A DNA stretch of 64,000 nt, from positions 39,376 through 103,375 of the forward strand of contig DATNCQ010000145.1 of the NCBI GenBank assembly GCA_035571515.1. The letters are read 5' to 3'. Position numbers and translations under genes: made by a program. This DNA is from Gp6-AA40 sp035571515. Lineage in GTDB: Bacteria; Acidobacteriota; Vicinamibacteria; Vicinamibacterales; UBA2999. How positions within the stretch are numbered: position 1 is the first letter of the stretch; each line of letters starts with the position of its first letter. Below, piece after piece: positions 17,143-25,181 of the stretch. Below the pieces are notes generated by a model, which saw nothing but the letters and a program-made list of their open reading frames with translations, searched no databases and had not been told where the DNA came from.

Positions 17143-17933
17143 GTGATTCCAGCTGTTCGCGCGCCGTGTGGCGCATCCTGATCGGCGTCGCCGCCGCAGC
17201 GTGGCTTGCTGCATGCGGAGGCAACCCCGCGCCAGCGGTCCCCGCGGGCAACACCGCGCCCGACCAGTTCCTGTTCCAGCGCGCCAACGACGCGATGATG
17301 CGCCAGCGCTGGGTCGACGCGCGCCGCTATTTCCAGCAGATCGTCGACAACTATCCGCAGAGCACGCTGCGTCCCGACGCCAAGCTTGGCGTCGGCGACA
17401 GCTACCTGAGCGAGGGCGGCGACGCGAACTTCGTGCTCGCCGAGAACGAGTTCAGGGAGTTCATCACGTTCTACCCGACCAACGCGCGCGTCGACTACGC
17501 GCAGTACAAGCTGGCGATGACGCACTTCCGCCGGATGAAGGCGCCGGAGCGCGACCAGACCGAAACCGTCGCCGCCGTCCGCGAATTCGAGGTCTTCTTC
17601 GACCGCTATCCGAACAGCATGCTGACGCCGGAGGTGCGCGAGAAGTGGCGCGACGCGCGCAACCGCGTGAGCGAGGCGTCGTACAAGGTCGGCCTCTACT
17701 ACTACCGCGCCCGCTGGTACCCGGGCGCCATCGACCGCTTCAGGGAAGTCCTCAAGCAGGACCCGAATTACCCCGAGCGCGACGCCGTCTACTACTATCT
17801 GGCGGAATCTCTCCTCAAGACCGATAAGAAAGCGGAAGCGGTCCCCTACTACGACCGGCTGGTGAAGGAATTCGAGCGCAGCGAGTATCTCGCCGATGCC
17901 CGCAAGCGGCTCGAAACGCTGGCCACTCAATAG
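17139..17933 (+). CDS. bamD: Outer membrane assembly lipoprotein, BamD-like
   Basis: The 264-residue protein has a lipoprotein signal (hydrophobic stretch then LAACGG, Cys lipidation site) and then TPR-type helices. Motifs such as LFQRANDAMMRQRWVDARRY, FQQIVDNYPQS and FREFITFYPTN match BamD, the essential lipoprotein of the beta-barrel assembly machine. The ATG overlaps the epimerase stop (ATGA). It supports an outer membrane in this organism. Confusion with a CpoB/YbgF-type TPR protein is possible but less likely. Confidence 0.85.
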   Translation: MSDSSCSRAVWRILIGVAAAAWLAACGGNPAPAVPAGNTAPDQFLFQRANDAMMRQRWVDARRYFQQIVDNYPQSTLRPDAKLGVGDSYLSEGGDANFVLAENEFREFITFYPTNARVDYAQYKLAMTHFRRMKAPERDQTETVAAVREFEVFFDRYPNSMLTPEVREKWRDARNRVSEASYKVGLYYYRARWYPGAIDRFREVLKQDPNYPERDAVYYYLAESLLKTDKKAEAVPYYDRLVKEFERSEYLADARKRLETLATQ

Positions 17934-17959
17934 GTTCGGGGCCGGACCCTAGGAGAGAT

Positions 17960-18781
17960 ATGAGCCTCACCAGACGCCCGACCCTCGCCTGTTTGACCGC
18001 CGGCCTGCTGGCCGCCGCCTCGCCGCTCCTGGCGCAGCGCGGCCCGGCGCCCGAGATGACGCACCTGCCCGCGGACGTGATTGCACAGGCTTGCGCACCG
18101 ACGCTCGCCTTCGAACGGCCCGTCGAGTCGCTGCTCATCACTGGCGGACAGGATGCCTCGACCCGTCACGTGTACGGTCCCGGCGACCTGGTGACGATCA
18201 ACGCCGGGTCGGACAACGGCATCGAGGTCGGCCAGGAATACTACGTGCGCCGGCTGCAGGCGCCGCGCGGTACAGGCATCTCGCGGGCGACCCCCGCGTC
18301 GATCCGCACGGCCGGCTGGGTGCGCGTCTACGCCGTCGACAAGACGATGTCCCTCGTCACCGTCTCGCACGCCTGCGACATTGTCAACGTGGGCGACTAT
18401 CTCGAGCCGTTCACGCTGCCGCAGCCACCGACGCCCGACGTGAACCCGCCGAAGCCGCAGAAGGAGAACTACGGCCACATCCTCATCGGCACCGATCGTC
18501 GGACGATGTTCTCCAAGAACGACTTCTTCAACGTGGACCGCGGCAGCGACCACGGCGTCACGATCGGCGCGCGCTTCATGGTCTTTCGCGACAAGCGGAG
18601 GATGGAGACGCAGCACATGTCGGCGATCAAGGAACTGCCCGACGAAATCGTCACGCCGGAGTTCCTGTTCGAGCTGGGGGAAGCGGTGGTCGTGGACGTG
18701 AAGCCGGAGACCTCGACGCTGCGCGCGCTCAACTCGCGGGACGCGTTCCTGAGCGGCGATTACGTCGCGCTGCGGAAGTAA
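17960..18781 (+). CDS. Secreted protein of unknown function
   Basis: The 273-residue protein has a clear signal peptide (CLTAGLLAAASPLLAQ) and a mature beta-rich domain. Two similar segments appear (GDLVTINAGSDNGIEVGQEYYV and VDRGSDHGVTIGARFMVF), suggesting a duplicated domain of the kind seen in periplasmic binding or peptidoglycan-associated proteins. A Pro-rich linker (PQPPTPDVNPPKP) separates them. It follows bamD by 26 bases and may be cotranscribed; GGAGAGAT precedes the ATG. No family is recognised. Confidence 0.78.
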   Translation: MSLTRRPTLACLTAGLLAAASPLLAQRGPAPEMTHLPADVIAQACAPTLAFERPVESLLITGGQDASTRHVYGPGDLVTINAGSDNGIEVGQEYYVRRLQAPRGTGISRATPASIRTAGWVRVYAVDKTMSLVTVSHACDIVNVGDYLEPFTLPQPPTPDVNPPKPQKENYGHILIGTDRRTMFSKNDFFNVDRGSDHGVTIGARFMVFRDKRRMETQHMSAIKELPDEIVTPEFLFELGEAVVVDVKPETSTLRALNSRDAFLSGDYVALRK

Positions 18782-18787
18782 GCAGGA

Positions 18788-18890
18788 GGCCGGCTGAAGC
18801 CGGCCGCCACGTGGAGGTTGCGTAGAGACCGCCGTCAGGAATAATCGCGCCGGCAGGAATAATCGCGTAGGGGCCGCCTTCAGGCGGCCC
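18788..18890. repeat. Second REPIN-like doublet, with an 18-base tandem repeat inside
   Basis: The left palindrome is arm GGCCGGC, loop TGAA, arm GCCGGCC (18788-18805); the right one is GTAG (18867-18870), arm GGGCCGCC (18871-18878), loop TTCA, arm GGCGGCCC (18883-18890). They are in inverted orientation like the doublet at 4048-4136 but with different stems. A partial third copy starts CGTAGAGACCGCC at about 18821. Between them CAGGAATAATCGCG is repeated with period 18 (18836-18849, 18854-18867). The element separates two convergent genes and could also terminate transcription. Confidence 0.8.
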
Positions 18891-18895
18891 ACCGT

Positions 18896-19504
18896 CTAGC
18901 TCGCCCGCCGCTCCCGCTCCACGTTGACGTCCGTCACGCGCGCGTTGAGCAGCAGCACGAACCGCCGGTAGTAATCGATCGCGGAGGCCACGGCGGTGAG
19001 CATCACCACCCATAGCGCCACGTAGCCGATCGGGGCCAGCCAGGGCACGGGCCGCCAGCCGAGAATCAGCAGGAGGATGGCCGTGACCTGCGACGCCATC
19101 TTGATCTTGCCGAGGCGCGAGGCGGGAATCGTAATGCCCCTGGTGTAGGCGAGGCTGCGGAGGCCGGTAATCGCGAACTCGCGGCCGATGATCAGCGCCA
19201 CCATCCACGCCGGCGCGAGGCCCAGCTGCACTAGCGAGATGAACGCCGCTGAGGTCAGCAGCTTGTCGGCGATCGGATCGAGGACCTGTCCCAGCCACGT
19301 AACCTGCCGGCGGCGCCGCGCCAGGTAGCCATCGAGCCAGTCGGTGATCGACGCGACGCCGAAAATGGCCGCCCCGATCAGCTCCTTCGGCACGCCGAAG
19401 ATCTCGTGCCCCGCGAACTGCGTGAGCAACACCACGACCAGCAGCGGCACGAGAAAGATCCGCACGAGCGTCAGGGTATTCGGCAGGTTCATGTAACGGA
19501 GCAC
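18896..19504 (-). CDS. pgsA: CDP-diacylglycerol-glycerol-3-phosphate 3-phosphatidyltransferase
   Basis: Makes phosphatidylglycerophosphate, the precursor of phosphatidylglycerol and cardiolipin, at the inner membrane. At 202 residues it is normal length, with several membrane segments. The CDP-alcohol phosphotransferase motif is complete: DWLDGYLARRRRQ followed by GQVLDPIADK, with the spaced Asp residues. The gene is divergent from the sugar nucleotidyltransferase. Confidence 0.94.
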   Translation of the reverse strand: MLRYMNLPNTLTLVRIFLVPLLVVVLLTQFAGHEIFGVPKELIGAAIFGVASITDWLDGYLARRRRQVTWLGQVLDPIADKLLTSAAFISLVQLGLAPAWMVALIIGREFAITGLRSLAYTRGITIPASRLGKIKMASQVTAILLLILGWRPVPWLAPIGYVALWVVMLTAVASAIDYYRRFVLLLNARVTDVNVERERRAS

Positions 19505-19549
19505 TGCATTCTACCTTATCGGCTCGAGCGTGTATGATCGTTGATTGTC

Positions 19550-20608
19550 ATGAAGGCAATCCTCCTGGCCGGAGGAAAGGGAACCAGACTCAGGCCGCTG
19601 ACGATTCACACCCCGAAGCCGATCGTTCCGATCTTCAACCGGCCGTTCCTCCACTACCAGATCGATCTCCTGAAGCAGGTCCCGGAGATCGACGAAGTCA
19701 TCCTCAGCCTCAATTACCAGCCGCGGCGCATCGAGGAGATCTTCGGCGACGGCGCGGAACTCGGCATCTCGATCCGTTACGTGGTCGAGCCCATGCCGCT
19801 CGGGACGGCCGGCGCGATCAAGTACGCGGGCGACCAGCTGACCGAATCGGTCGTCGTCTTCAACGGCGACGTGCTGACGCAGATCGACCTCGCCGGCGTC
19901 ATCCGCCTGCATCGCGAGCGGAAGGCGCGCGCCACGATCGTCCTCACGCCGGTCGACAACCCGACGGCGTACGGGCTGGTCGACACGGAGGCGGACGGCG
20001 CCATCCGGCGCTTTCTCGAGAAGCCGAACCCCGACGAGATCACCACCAACAACATCAACGCCGGGATCTACGTGCTCGAGCCGGACACCTTCGACCGCAT
20101 CCCGAGCAACGTTCCCTGGTCGATCGAACGCAGCTATTTCCCCTCGCTCATCGAGCGGCGCGAGACCTTCGTCGCCTACGTCTACAACGGCTACTGGATC
20201 GACATCGGCACGCCGGCGAAGTACACCCAGGTCCATCGCGACATCATGGACGGACGGTACGCGGCCGAGCCGTTTCGCGACATCGCGGCGCCGCGCACGT
20301 GGATTGCCGCTGACGTGAAGGTCGAGCCGGGGGCGACCGTCGAGGGGCCGTGCTTCATCGACGAAGGGACGCTGGTGAAGGCGGGCGCGAAGGTCGGGCC
20401 GTATTCCGTCATCGGCCGGCAGACGCAAATCGAAGAGGACGCGGTTGTCAGCGGCGCCGTGATCTGGCCCAATTGTCGCATCAGCCGCGAGGCGTGCATC
20501 CGCGACGCGATCGTGGGACGGCACTGCCATATCGGCCGCAACGTGAACGTCAACTCAGGCGCCGTGCTCGGCGATAAGACGACGCTCACCGACTACACCA
20601 AGGCGTAA
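19550..20608 (+). CDS. Sugar-1-phosphate nucleotidyltransferase with left-handed beta-helix tail
   Basis: The 352-residue enzyme starts with the nucleotide-binding motif KAILLAGGKGTRLRPLT, followed by a sugar-binding NTP-transferase domain (to about 235) and a hexapeptide-repeat tail (ISREACIRDAIVGRHCHIGR) seen in GDP-mannose and ADP/UDP-glucose pyrophosphorylase relatives. Since the next gene is a phosphomannomutase-like enzyme, mannose-1-phosphate guanylyltransferase is the best guess, giving GDP-mannose for cell-surface glycans. The ATG at 19550 is preferred to the TTG three codons upstream. Confidence 0.88.
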   Translation: MKAILLAGGKGTRLRPLTIHTPKPIVPIFNRPFLHYQIDLLKQVPEIDEVILSLNYQPRRIEEIFGDGAELGISIRYVVEPMPLGTAGAIKYAGDQLTESVVVFNGDVLTQIDLAGVIRLHRERKARATIVLTPVDNPTAYGLVDTEADGAIRRFLEKPNPDEITTNNINAGIYVLEPDTFDRIPSNVPWSIERSYFPSLIERRETFVAYVYNGYWIDIGTPAKYTQVHRDIMDGRYAAEPFRDIAAPRTWIAADVKVEPGATVEGPCFIDEGTLVKAGAKVGPYSVIGRQTQIEEDAVVSGAVIWPNCRISREACIRDAIVGRHCHIGRNVNVNSGAVLGDKTTLTDYTKA

Positions 20609-20612
20609 GGTC

Positions 20613-21992
20613 ATGCCCGGCGAAACAGCTCACAAGATGCGCATCAACACCGACATTTTCAAGGCCTACGACGTCCGCGGCCTCTACCCGACCGAGATCA
20701 ACGAAGAGGTCGCCCGGCAGATCGGGCGCGGGTTCGTCACCTACCTGGGGGCGAAGAAAATTGGCGTCTCGCGCGACATGCGCGTCTCCTCGCCGGGGGT
20801 TGCCGCGGCGTTCATCCAGGGGGCGCGCGAGCAGGGCGCCGACGTCACCGACTACGGGATGCTCGGCACCGACATGCTCTACTTCGCGGTCGTCAAGGAC
20901 GAGCTCGAGGGAGGCGCGCAGGTGACCGCCTCGCACAACCCGAAGCAGTACAACGGCATCAAGATGGTGCGGTCGGGCGCGCTGCCGTTGAGCGGGGAGC
21001 AGGGGCTTGGCGAGATCCGCGACATGATCGTCAACGATCGGCTGCCGGCGCCGGCCGCCACCGCCGGCACCGTCTCACCGCGCAACATCGTCTTCGAGTA
21101 CATCGAGAAGGTGATGTCGTTCATCGACCGCGACGTCGTCAAGCCGTTCACCGTCGTCCTCGACGCGGGCAGCGGCATGGCCGGCCTCGTGGCGCCGCTG
21201 CTCTTCGATCAGCTGCCGTGCAGGACGACGCGGCTGTGCTTCGACATCGACGGCACGTTCCCGAACCACGAGGCGAACCCGCTCATCGAGGAGAACCGCC
21301 GCGACATCACCGCCGAAGTCATCCGGCAGAAAGCCGACGTCGGCATCGCGTGGGACGGTGACGCGGACCGCTGCTTCTTCATCGACGGCACCGGCGAGTT
21401 CGTGTCCGGCGACTTCATCACGGCGCTCCTCGCGGAGGCCTTCCTGCTCAAGTATCCGCGCGCGACGATCATCTACGACCTGCGCGCGAGCCGCGCGGTG
21501 AAGGACACGGTGGAACGCCTGGGCGGCCGCGCGCTCATGAACCGCGTCGGCCACGCGTTCATCAAGCGGCGGATGCGCGAAGAGGACGGCATCTTCGGTG
21601 GCGAAGTGACGGGCCACTACTACTTCCGCGACTACTCCTACGCCGACAACGGCTTCATCCCCGCGCTGCTCATGCTCGAGCTGATGTCGAGGAAGAACAA
21701 GTCGCTCCACGACCTGCTCGCACCGCTGCGCGAGCGCTACTTCATCTCGGGCGAGATCAACACCAAGCTCGCCAGCATGAGCGAGGTGCCGGCGAAGCTG
21801 CAGGCGATCGAGGCGCGCTACAAGGACGCGCAGATCGCGAGGATGGACGGGATCTCGGTCGACTATCCGGACTGGCATTTCAACGTGCGCGGATCCAACA
21901 CGGAGCCGCTGCTGCGGCTGAATCTCGAGGCGACCTCTCCGGCGCTGATGGACGAAAAGCGCGATGAGGTGCTGTCCGTGATTCGCGGCTGA
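20613..21992 (+). CDS. Phosphomannomutase/phosphoglucomutase
   Basis: The 459-residue alpha-D-phosphohexomutase carries the active-site phosphoserine loop VTASHNPKQYNGIK, the metal-binding DGDADRC loop, the sugar-binding GGEVTGHYYF segment and the phosphate-binding RGSNTEPLLRLNLE near the end. It supplies mannose-1-phosphate or glucose-1-phosphate to the nucleotidyltransferase four bases upstream. ATG at 20613 or at 20637 (MRINTDIFKAYDVRG) could be the start; the latter matches the family N-terminus better. Confidence 0.95.
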   Translation: MPGETAHKMRINTDIFKAYDVRGLYPTEINEEVARQIGRGFVTYLGAKKIGVSRDMRVSSPGVAAAFIQGAREQGADVTDYGMLGTDMLYFAVVKDELEGGAQVTASHNPKQYNGIKMVRSGALPLSGEQGLGEIRDMIVNDRLPAPAATAGTVSPRNIVFEYIEKVMSFIDRDVVKPFTVVLDAGSGMAGLVAPLLFDQLPCRTTRLCFDIDGTFPNHEANPLIEENRRDITAEVIRQKADVGIAWDGDADRCFFIDGTGEFVSGDFITALLAEAFLLKYPRATIIYDLRASRAVKDTVERLGGRALMNRVGHAFIKRRMREEDGIFGGEVTGHYYFRDYSYADNGFIPALLMLELMSRKNKSLHDLLAPLRERYFISGEINTKLASMSEVPAKLQAIEARYKDAQIARMDGISVDYPDWHFNVRGSNTEPLLRLNLEATSPALMDEKRDEVLSVIRG

Positions 21993-22017
21993 GATTACGT
22001 TAAAATCGGGAACAGCC

Positions 22018-22091
22018 GCGGGCGTCTTCTAGTGGCAAGAAAGAGGCTTCCCAAGCCTAGAACACGGGTTCGATTCCCGTCGCCCGCTCCA
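22018..22091 (+). tRNA. tRNA-Gly (anticodon CCC)
   Basis: The cloverleaf is complete in 74 bases: acceptor GCGGGCG pairs with CGCCCGC, D stem TTCT with AGAA, anticodon loop TTCCCAA (anticodon CCC, reads GGG), T stem ACGGG with loop TTCGATT, discriminator T and an encoded CCA. The outer pair of the anticodon stem is mismatched (G-A). It follows the mutase gene by 25 bases. Confidence 0.95.
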
Positions 22092-22154
22092 ACCTTCGCG
22101 CCTCGATTCCGCGAAGGTTGTCCCCCGTAGCTCGCGAAGCGAGCGAAGGGGGAC
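22091..22154 (+). terminator. Two consecutive stem-loops after tRNA-Gly
   Basis: The first is arm AACCTTCGCG (22091-22100) and CGCGAAGGTT (22110-22119) with a 9-base loop, beginning at the tRNA 3' end. The second is arm GTCCCCC (22120-22126) with GGGGGAC (22148-22154), enclosing a smaller stem GCTCGC/GCGAGC. They lie between convergent genes and could end both transcripts or help tRNA processing. No T run follows, so a classical intrinsic terminator is not certain. Confidence 0.45.
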
Positions 22155-22160
22155 CGCACC

Positions 22161-22817
22161 CTATCTGACCGACACTCCCACCGACAACCCGACGATCTGC
22201 TTCGACGGCAATCCGGACGTGGCGCCAAGGCGATGAAACCGGATGTCGAAGCCGACCGCGAGGCGCTCGCGGATGAACCAGCGCGCTCCCCCGCCCACGT
22301 TGATGGTGCGCGTCCGGCGTTCGCGCGCGGTCGATGCCGCCGGCGTCGTGTCCGATGCCGCCACGTCCACGCCGGCGCGCGTGGATGTGACGCCGACGCC
22401 GGCGCTCAGGTAGCTCCAGCCGTCGTGCGTCCCGAAGTTGAACGAGAGTTGCGGCGCGACGGTCGTGACCGTCATCGACGCGCCAACCCCGGCGGCGGAT
22501 CCGACAATCGTCGTCGTCGATCCACTCGCGGTCGAGGTCGTCGCCGGCGACCTGGCGCTGCCGCGCGCGCGCGTCAGGTCGATGCCCACCCCGACGCGCG
22601 AGATGCCGAGGCTGAACGGATACAGGTGGGCGCCCGCGCCGAATCCGAACCCACGCTGCGGCGCGAGCGTGTTCTCCGGCACGGGTGGATAAAAGGCGTC
22701 GCCGCCGGGCGTGCCGGACATCGAGCCGCGCACGTCGATGACGTACGGACCCGGCGGCGACTGAGCGAATGCTGCGGTCGACATCAACAGGGCCGCGATG
22801 CACAGCCCTGTCTTCAC
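22161..22817 (-). CDS. Outer-membrane beta-barrel-like protein
   Basis: The 218-residue protein has a signal peptide (IAALLMSTAAFAQ) and alternating hydrophobic/polar strands such as GFGFGAGAHLYPF, APQLSFNFGTHDGWSYLSAG and QIVGLSVGVSVR ending in a strand, the pattern of an 8-stranded OmpA-type barrel. The middle is Ser/Thr-rich. The start is GTG; the stop of the upstream gene shares one base (TAGTG), so the two are probably cotranscribed. Function beyond a membrane barrel is unknown. Confidence 0.75.
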   Translation of the reverse strand: MKTGLCIAALLMSTAAFAQSPPGPYVIDVRGSMSGTPGGDAFYPPVPENTLAPQRGFGFGAGAHLYPFSLGISRVGVGIDLTRARGSARSPATTSTASGSTTTIVGSAAGVGASMTVTTVAPQLSFNFGTHDGWSYLSAGVGVTSTRAGVDVAASDTTPAASTARERRTRTINVGGGARWFIRERLAVGFDIRFHRLGATSGLPSKQIVGLSVGVSVR

Positions 22818-23092
22818 TACTTCCCCGCTTTCGACTTCCGGCGCTCGGCCCAGTACTTCCGCATGCGCGCCGAAACTGCCTTGCGCGCCGCCGCGGACAT
22901 CGCCGGGCGGCGCCGCGCCGTCGACGCCTGACCGTTGGCGGCCTGCGCTCGTCGCCCGCGCCCGAACAGATCCGGAAACGCCGATCGAATGGCCGCTTCT
23001 TCCTGTCGAAGTTCGTCGAGCCGTGCCTGTGCCCCGAGTCGCGCCAGCCGGCGCAGTTGTTCCTGATTGAGATTCGCCAACGTGTCCTCCAT
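22817..23092 (-). CDS. Small basic protein with a KAVSARMRKYWAERR tail
   Basis: A 91-residue protein, mostly helical, with a charged N-terminal helix (LNQEQLRRLARLGAQARLDEL) and a very basic C-terminus (MSAAARKAVSARMRKYWAERRKSKAGK). Similar short basic tails (SAAARKAVSxxMRxYWAxRR) occur in many hypothetical proteins of soil bacteria and could bind nucleic acid. The longer open frame upstream is not supported; the ATG at 23092 is preferred. It precedes the barrel protein gene with a one-base overlap. Confidence 0.65.
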   Translation of the reverse strand: MEDTLANLNQEQLRRLARLGAQARLDELRQEEAAIRSAFPDLFGRGRRAQAANGQASTARRRPAMSAAARKAVSARMRKYWAERRKSKAGK

Positions 23093-23094
23093 GT

Positions 23095-23127
23095 CGCGTC
23101 CGAAAGGACCCGGACTCCGGGCCCCTA
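23095..23127. repeat. Degenerate GTAG-palindrome copy
   Basis: CGCGTCC, loop GAAA, GGACCCG (23095-23112) is a decayed relative of the GCGGGTCC-type repeat at 56-57 kb; a CTAC box occurs 11 bases further (23124-23127). It lies in the 46-base gap between the deoC 3' end and the small basic protein gene. Confidence 0.5.
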
Positions 23128-23138
23128 CTCTGCTCGCC

Positions 23139-24014
23139 CTAGTACCCTTTCGCTGCTGCCGCCGGCTGCCTGCCCTGCGATTCCTGGACGATGCGCACGC
23201 CGGCGCTGGCGCCAATCCGCGTCGCCCCCGCGGCGACCATCGCTTTCAGGCCCTCGAGGTCGCGAACGCCGCCCGCGGCCTTGACGCCCATCTCTTCGCC
23301 GACGACGCGGCGCATCAGCGCCACATCGGCAGCGGTCGCGCCGCCAGGGCCGAACCCCGTCGACGTCTTCACGTAGTCGGCGGCCGCCGCCTTCGCCAGC
23401 GTGCAGGCCGTAATCTTCTCATCGTCGGTCAGGAGCGCCGCCTCGATGATGACCTTGCTGAGCGCCCCCGCCTCGCGACACGGCGCGGTGACCGACTCGA
23501 TGTCGCGCTCCACCACACGCAGCTCGCCCGACTTCAGCGCGCCCACGTTGATGACCATGTCGATCTCGCGGGCGCCGTCGAAAATCGCGCGGCGCGTCTC
23601 GTAATGCTTGGTGTCGGGCGTCGTCGCGCCGAGCGGGAAACCGACCACCGAGCAGACCTTCACGGCCGTCCCCTGCAGCAGCGACGCGCAGAGCGCGACC
23701 CACGTCGGGTTGACGCAGACGCTCGCGAACGTGTACTCGGCCGCCTCGCGGCAGAGCGCCTCGATGTCCGTCCGCGTCGCATCGGGCTTGAGCAGCGTGT
23801 GGTCGATCATCGAGGCGACCCCGCCGGGCGCGCCGCCGCTGGCGTGCAGACCGAGCCGTGTCGCGCCCGCATCGAGCACGCCCCGCAGGCGGTCGGGACA
23901 GCACTCGTAGAGCAGCGCATGGCAGCTGCAGCGCGACGGCGCCGGCGCCGACTCGCTCGCCGCGATCTCCTCGACGATGATCTGGATGAGGCGCTGCAGG
24001 TCGAGGGGCTGCAT
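23139..24014 (-). CDS. deoC: Deoxyribose-phosphate aldolase with N-terminal extension
   Basis: Cleaves 2-deoxyribose-5-phosphate to acetaldehyde and glyceraldehyde-3-phosphate. The protein has 291 residues: about 70 extra at the N-terminus before SMIDHTLLKPDATRTDIEALC, where DeoC proteins normally start. The catalytic lysine region DYVKTSTGFGPGGAT and VVGFPLGATT are intact. The extension begins with an amphipathic helix (LDLQRLIQIIVEEIAA), a Ser/Pro-rich linker and then a Cys-rich stretch (CSCHALLYECC). This is the form seen in microcompartment-associated DeoC. Its ATG overlaps the rpiB stop by one base (TGATG). Confidence 0.95.
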   Translation of the reverse strand: MQPLDLQRLIQIIVEEIAASESAPAPSRCSCHALLYECCPDRLRGVLDAGATRLGLHASGGAPGGVASMIDHTLLKPDATRTDIEALCREAAEYTFASVCVNPTWVALCASLLQGTAVKVCSVVGFPLGATTPDTKHYETRRAIFDGAREIDMVINVGALKSGELRVVERDIESVTAPCREAGALSKVIIEAALLTDDEKITACTLAKAAAADYVKTSTGFGPGGATAADVALMRRVVGEEMGVKAAGGVRDLEGLKAMVAAGATRIGASAGVRIVQESQGRQPAAAAKGY

Positions 24015-24646
24015 CAGGGCTGACGACGCTCGAGCTCGCGCACCTTCGCGAGCCTGCGGATGTACCGGGCCTCGCGCATCGGCGTGCCCAGGAACGTGTC
24101 CACGATCTCGAGCGCGTCGGAAGTGGAGACGAGCGTGGATCCAAGCGCCAGGACGTTGGCGCCGTTGTGTTCGCGCGCGTAGCGCGCCAGCGTCCGGTCG
24201 GTGCACATGGCCGCGCGGATGCCGCGCAGCTTGTTGGCGGCGATGGTGGACCCGAGCCCCGCGCCGTCGATGGCAATCCCCGCGTCGGCCTCGCCGCGCG
24301 CGACGTGCAGCGCGACGGCGCCCGCCGTGTCGGGATAGTCCACCGGCTCGCTGGTGTGGGTGCCGAGATCGTGCACGGAGAGCCCCCGCGCGCGGAGATG
24401 CGCGACAATCGCCGCCTTCAGCGCCACCGAGGTGTGATCGCCGGCGATGGCAACGGTCCGGATGTCCGCGCGCGGCGCCAGCGACGCGTCGTCCGCGGCG
24501 CCGTTCTCGTTCACGACCGACACGCGCCGCGCCTTGAGCGTATCCGCCGCGAGCGGCGTCACGTGGCCGCCGCCGACGAGCGTCACGGTGCTGCCGTATT
24601 CGATGACGCGCGCATCGGCCTCGGTGATCATCTGGAAACGCTTCAT
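24014..24646 (-). CDS. rpiB: Ribose-5-phosphate isomerase B-like protein with N-terminal extension
   Basis: The 210-residue protein has an RpiB/LacAB domain from about residue 60 (TVAIAGDHTSVALKAAIVAHL, DYPDTAGAVALHVARGEADAGIAIDGAG, GIRAAMCTDRTLARYAREHNGANVLALG). The first 60 residues are an extra domain (MITEADARVIEYG then HVTPLAADTLKARRVSVVN) resembling a short domain found on many microcompartment proteins. A Cys in the active-site CGTG-type loop is replaced (IDGAGLGS), so isomerase activity needs checking. It forms an operon with deoC. Confidence 0.85.
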   Translation of the reverse strand: MKRFQMITEADARVIEYGSTVTLVGGGHVTPLAADTLKARRVSVVNENGAADDASLAPRADIRTVAIAGDHTSVALKAAIVAHLRARGLSVHDLGTHTSEPVDYPDTAGAVALHVARGEADAGIAIDGAGLGSTIAANKLRGIRAAMCTDRTLARYAREHNGANVLALGSTLVSTSDALEIVDTFLGTPMREARYIRRLAKVRELERRQP

Positions 24647-24674
24647 CCGGGCGAGTATGTTAGTTTACTTCGCG

Positions 24675-25181
24675 ATGAACGTCCTGATTGCCGCCGACGA
24701 CATTCAGCAACGCGTTCGCGCGCTCGCGCAGGAGATCCATCGCGACCACCCGGACGGCGTGCACCTGGTCTGCGTGCTGAAGGGCGCGTTCGTCTTCCTC
24801 GCCGATCTCGCACGCGCGCTGCCCGCCGCGACGACGCTCGATTTCATGGCGGTCTCCAGCTACGGCACCAGCACGAAGTCGTCGGGCCAGGTGCAGGTGC
24901 TCAAAGACCTCGACAGCGCCGTCCTGGGACGCGACGTCCTCATCGTCGAAGACATCGTCGACACGGGGCTCACGCTGACCTACCTGCAGGACATCATCCG
25001 CGCCCGCTCGCCACGCCACCTCCGGACCGCCTGTCTCCTGAGCAAGCCGTCGCGCCGCAAGATTGACGTGAAGGTGGAGTACATCGGCTTCACCATCGAG
25101 GACAAATTCGTGGTTGGATACGGGTTGGACTATGCCGAGCAGCACCGAAACCTCCCCTACATCGCTGTCATCGGCGACTAG
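24675..25181 (+). CDS. hpt: Hypoxanthine phosphoribosyltransferase
   Basis: Salvages hypoxanthine (and probably guanine) to the nucleotide using PRPP. It is 168 residues long, with VLKGAFVFLADL, the PRPP-binding loop EDIVDTGLTL and the C-terminal FVVGYGLDYAEQHRNLPYI that is characteristic of HPRT. It is transcribed away from rpiB; TATGTT at about 24656 could be a -10 element. The 3' end overlaps the P450 gene by 50 bases. Confidence 0.95.
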   Translation: MNVLIAADDIQQRVRALAQEIHRDHPDGVHLVCVLKGAFVFLADLARALPAATTLDFMAVSSYGTSTKSSGQVQVLKDLDSAVLGRDVLIVEDIVDTGLTLTYLQDIIRARSPRHLRTACLLSKPSRRKIDVKVEYIGFTIEDKFVVGYGLDYAEQHRNLPYIAVIGD

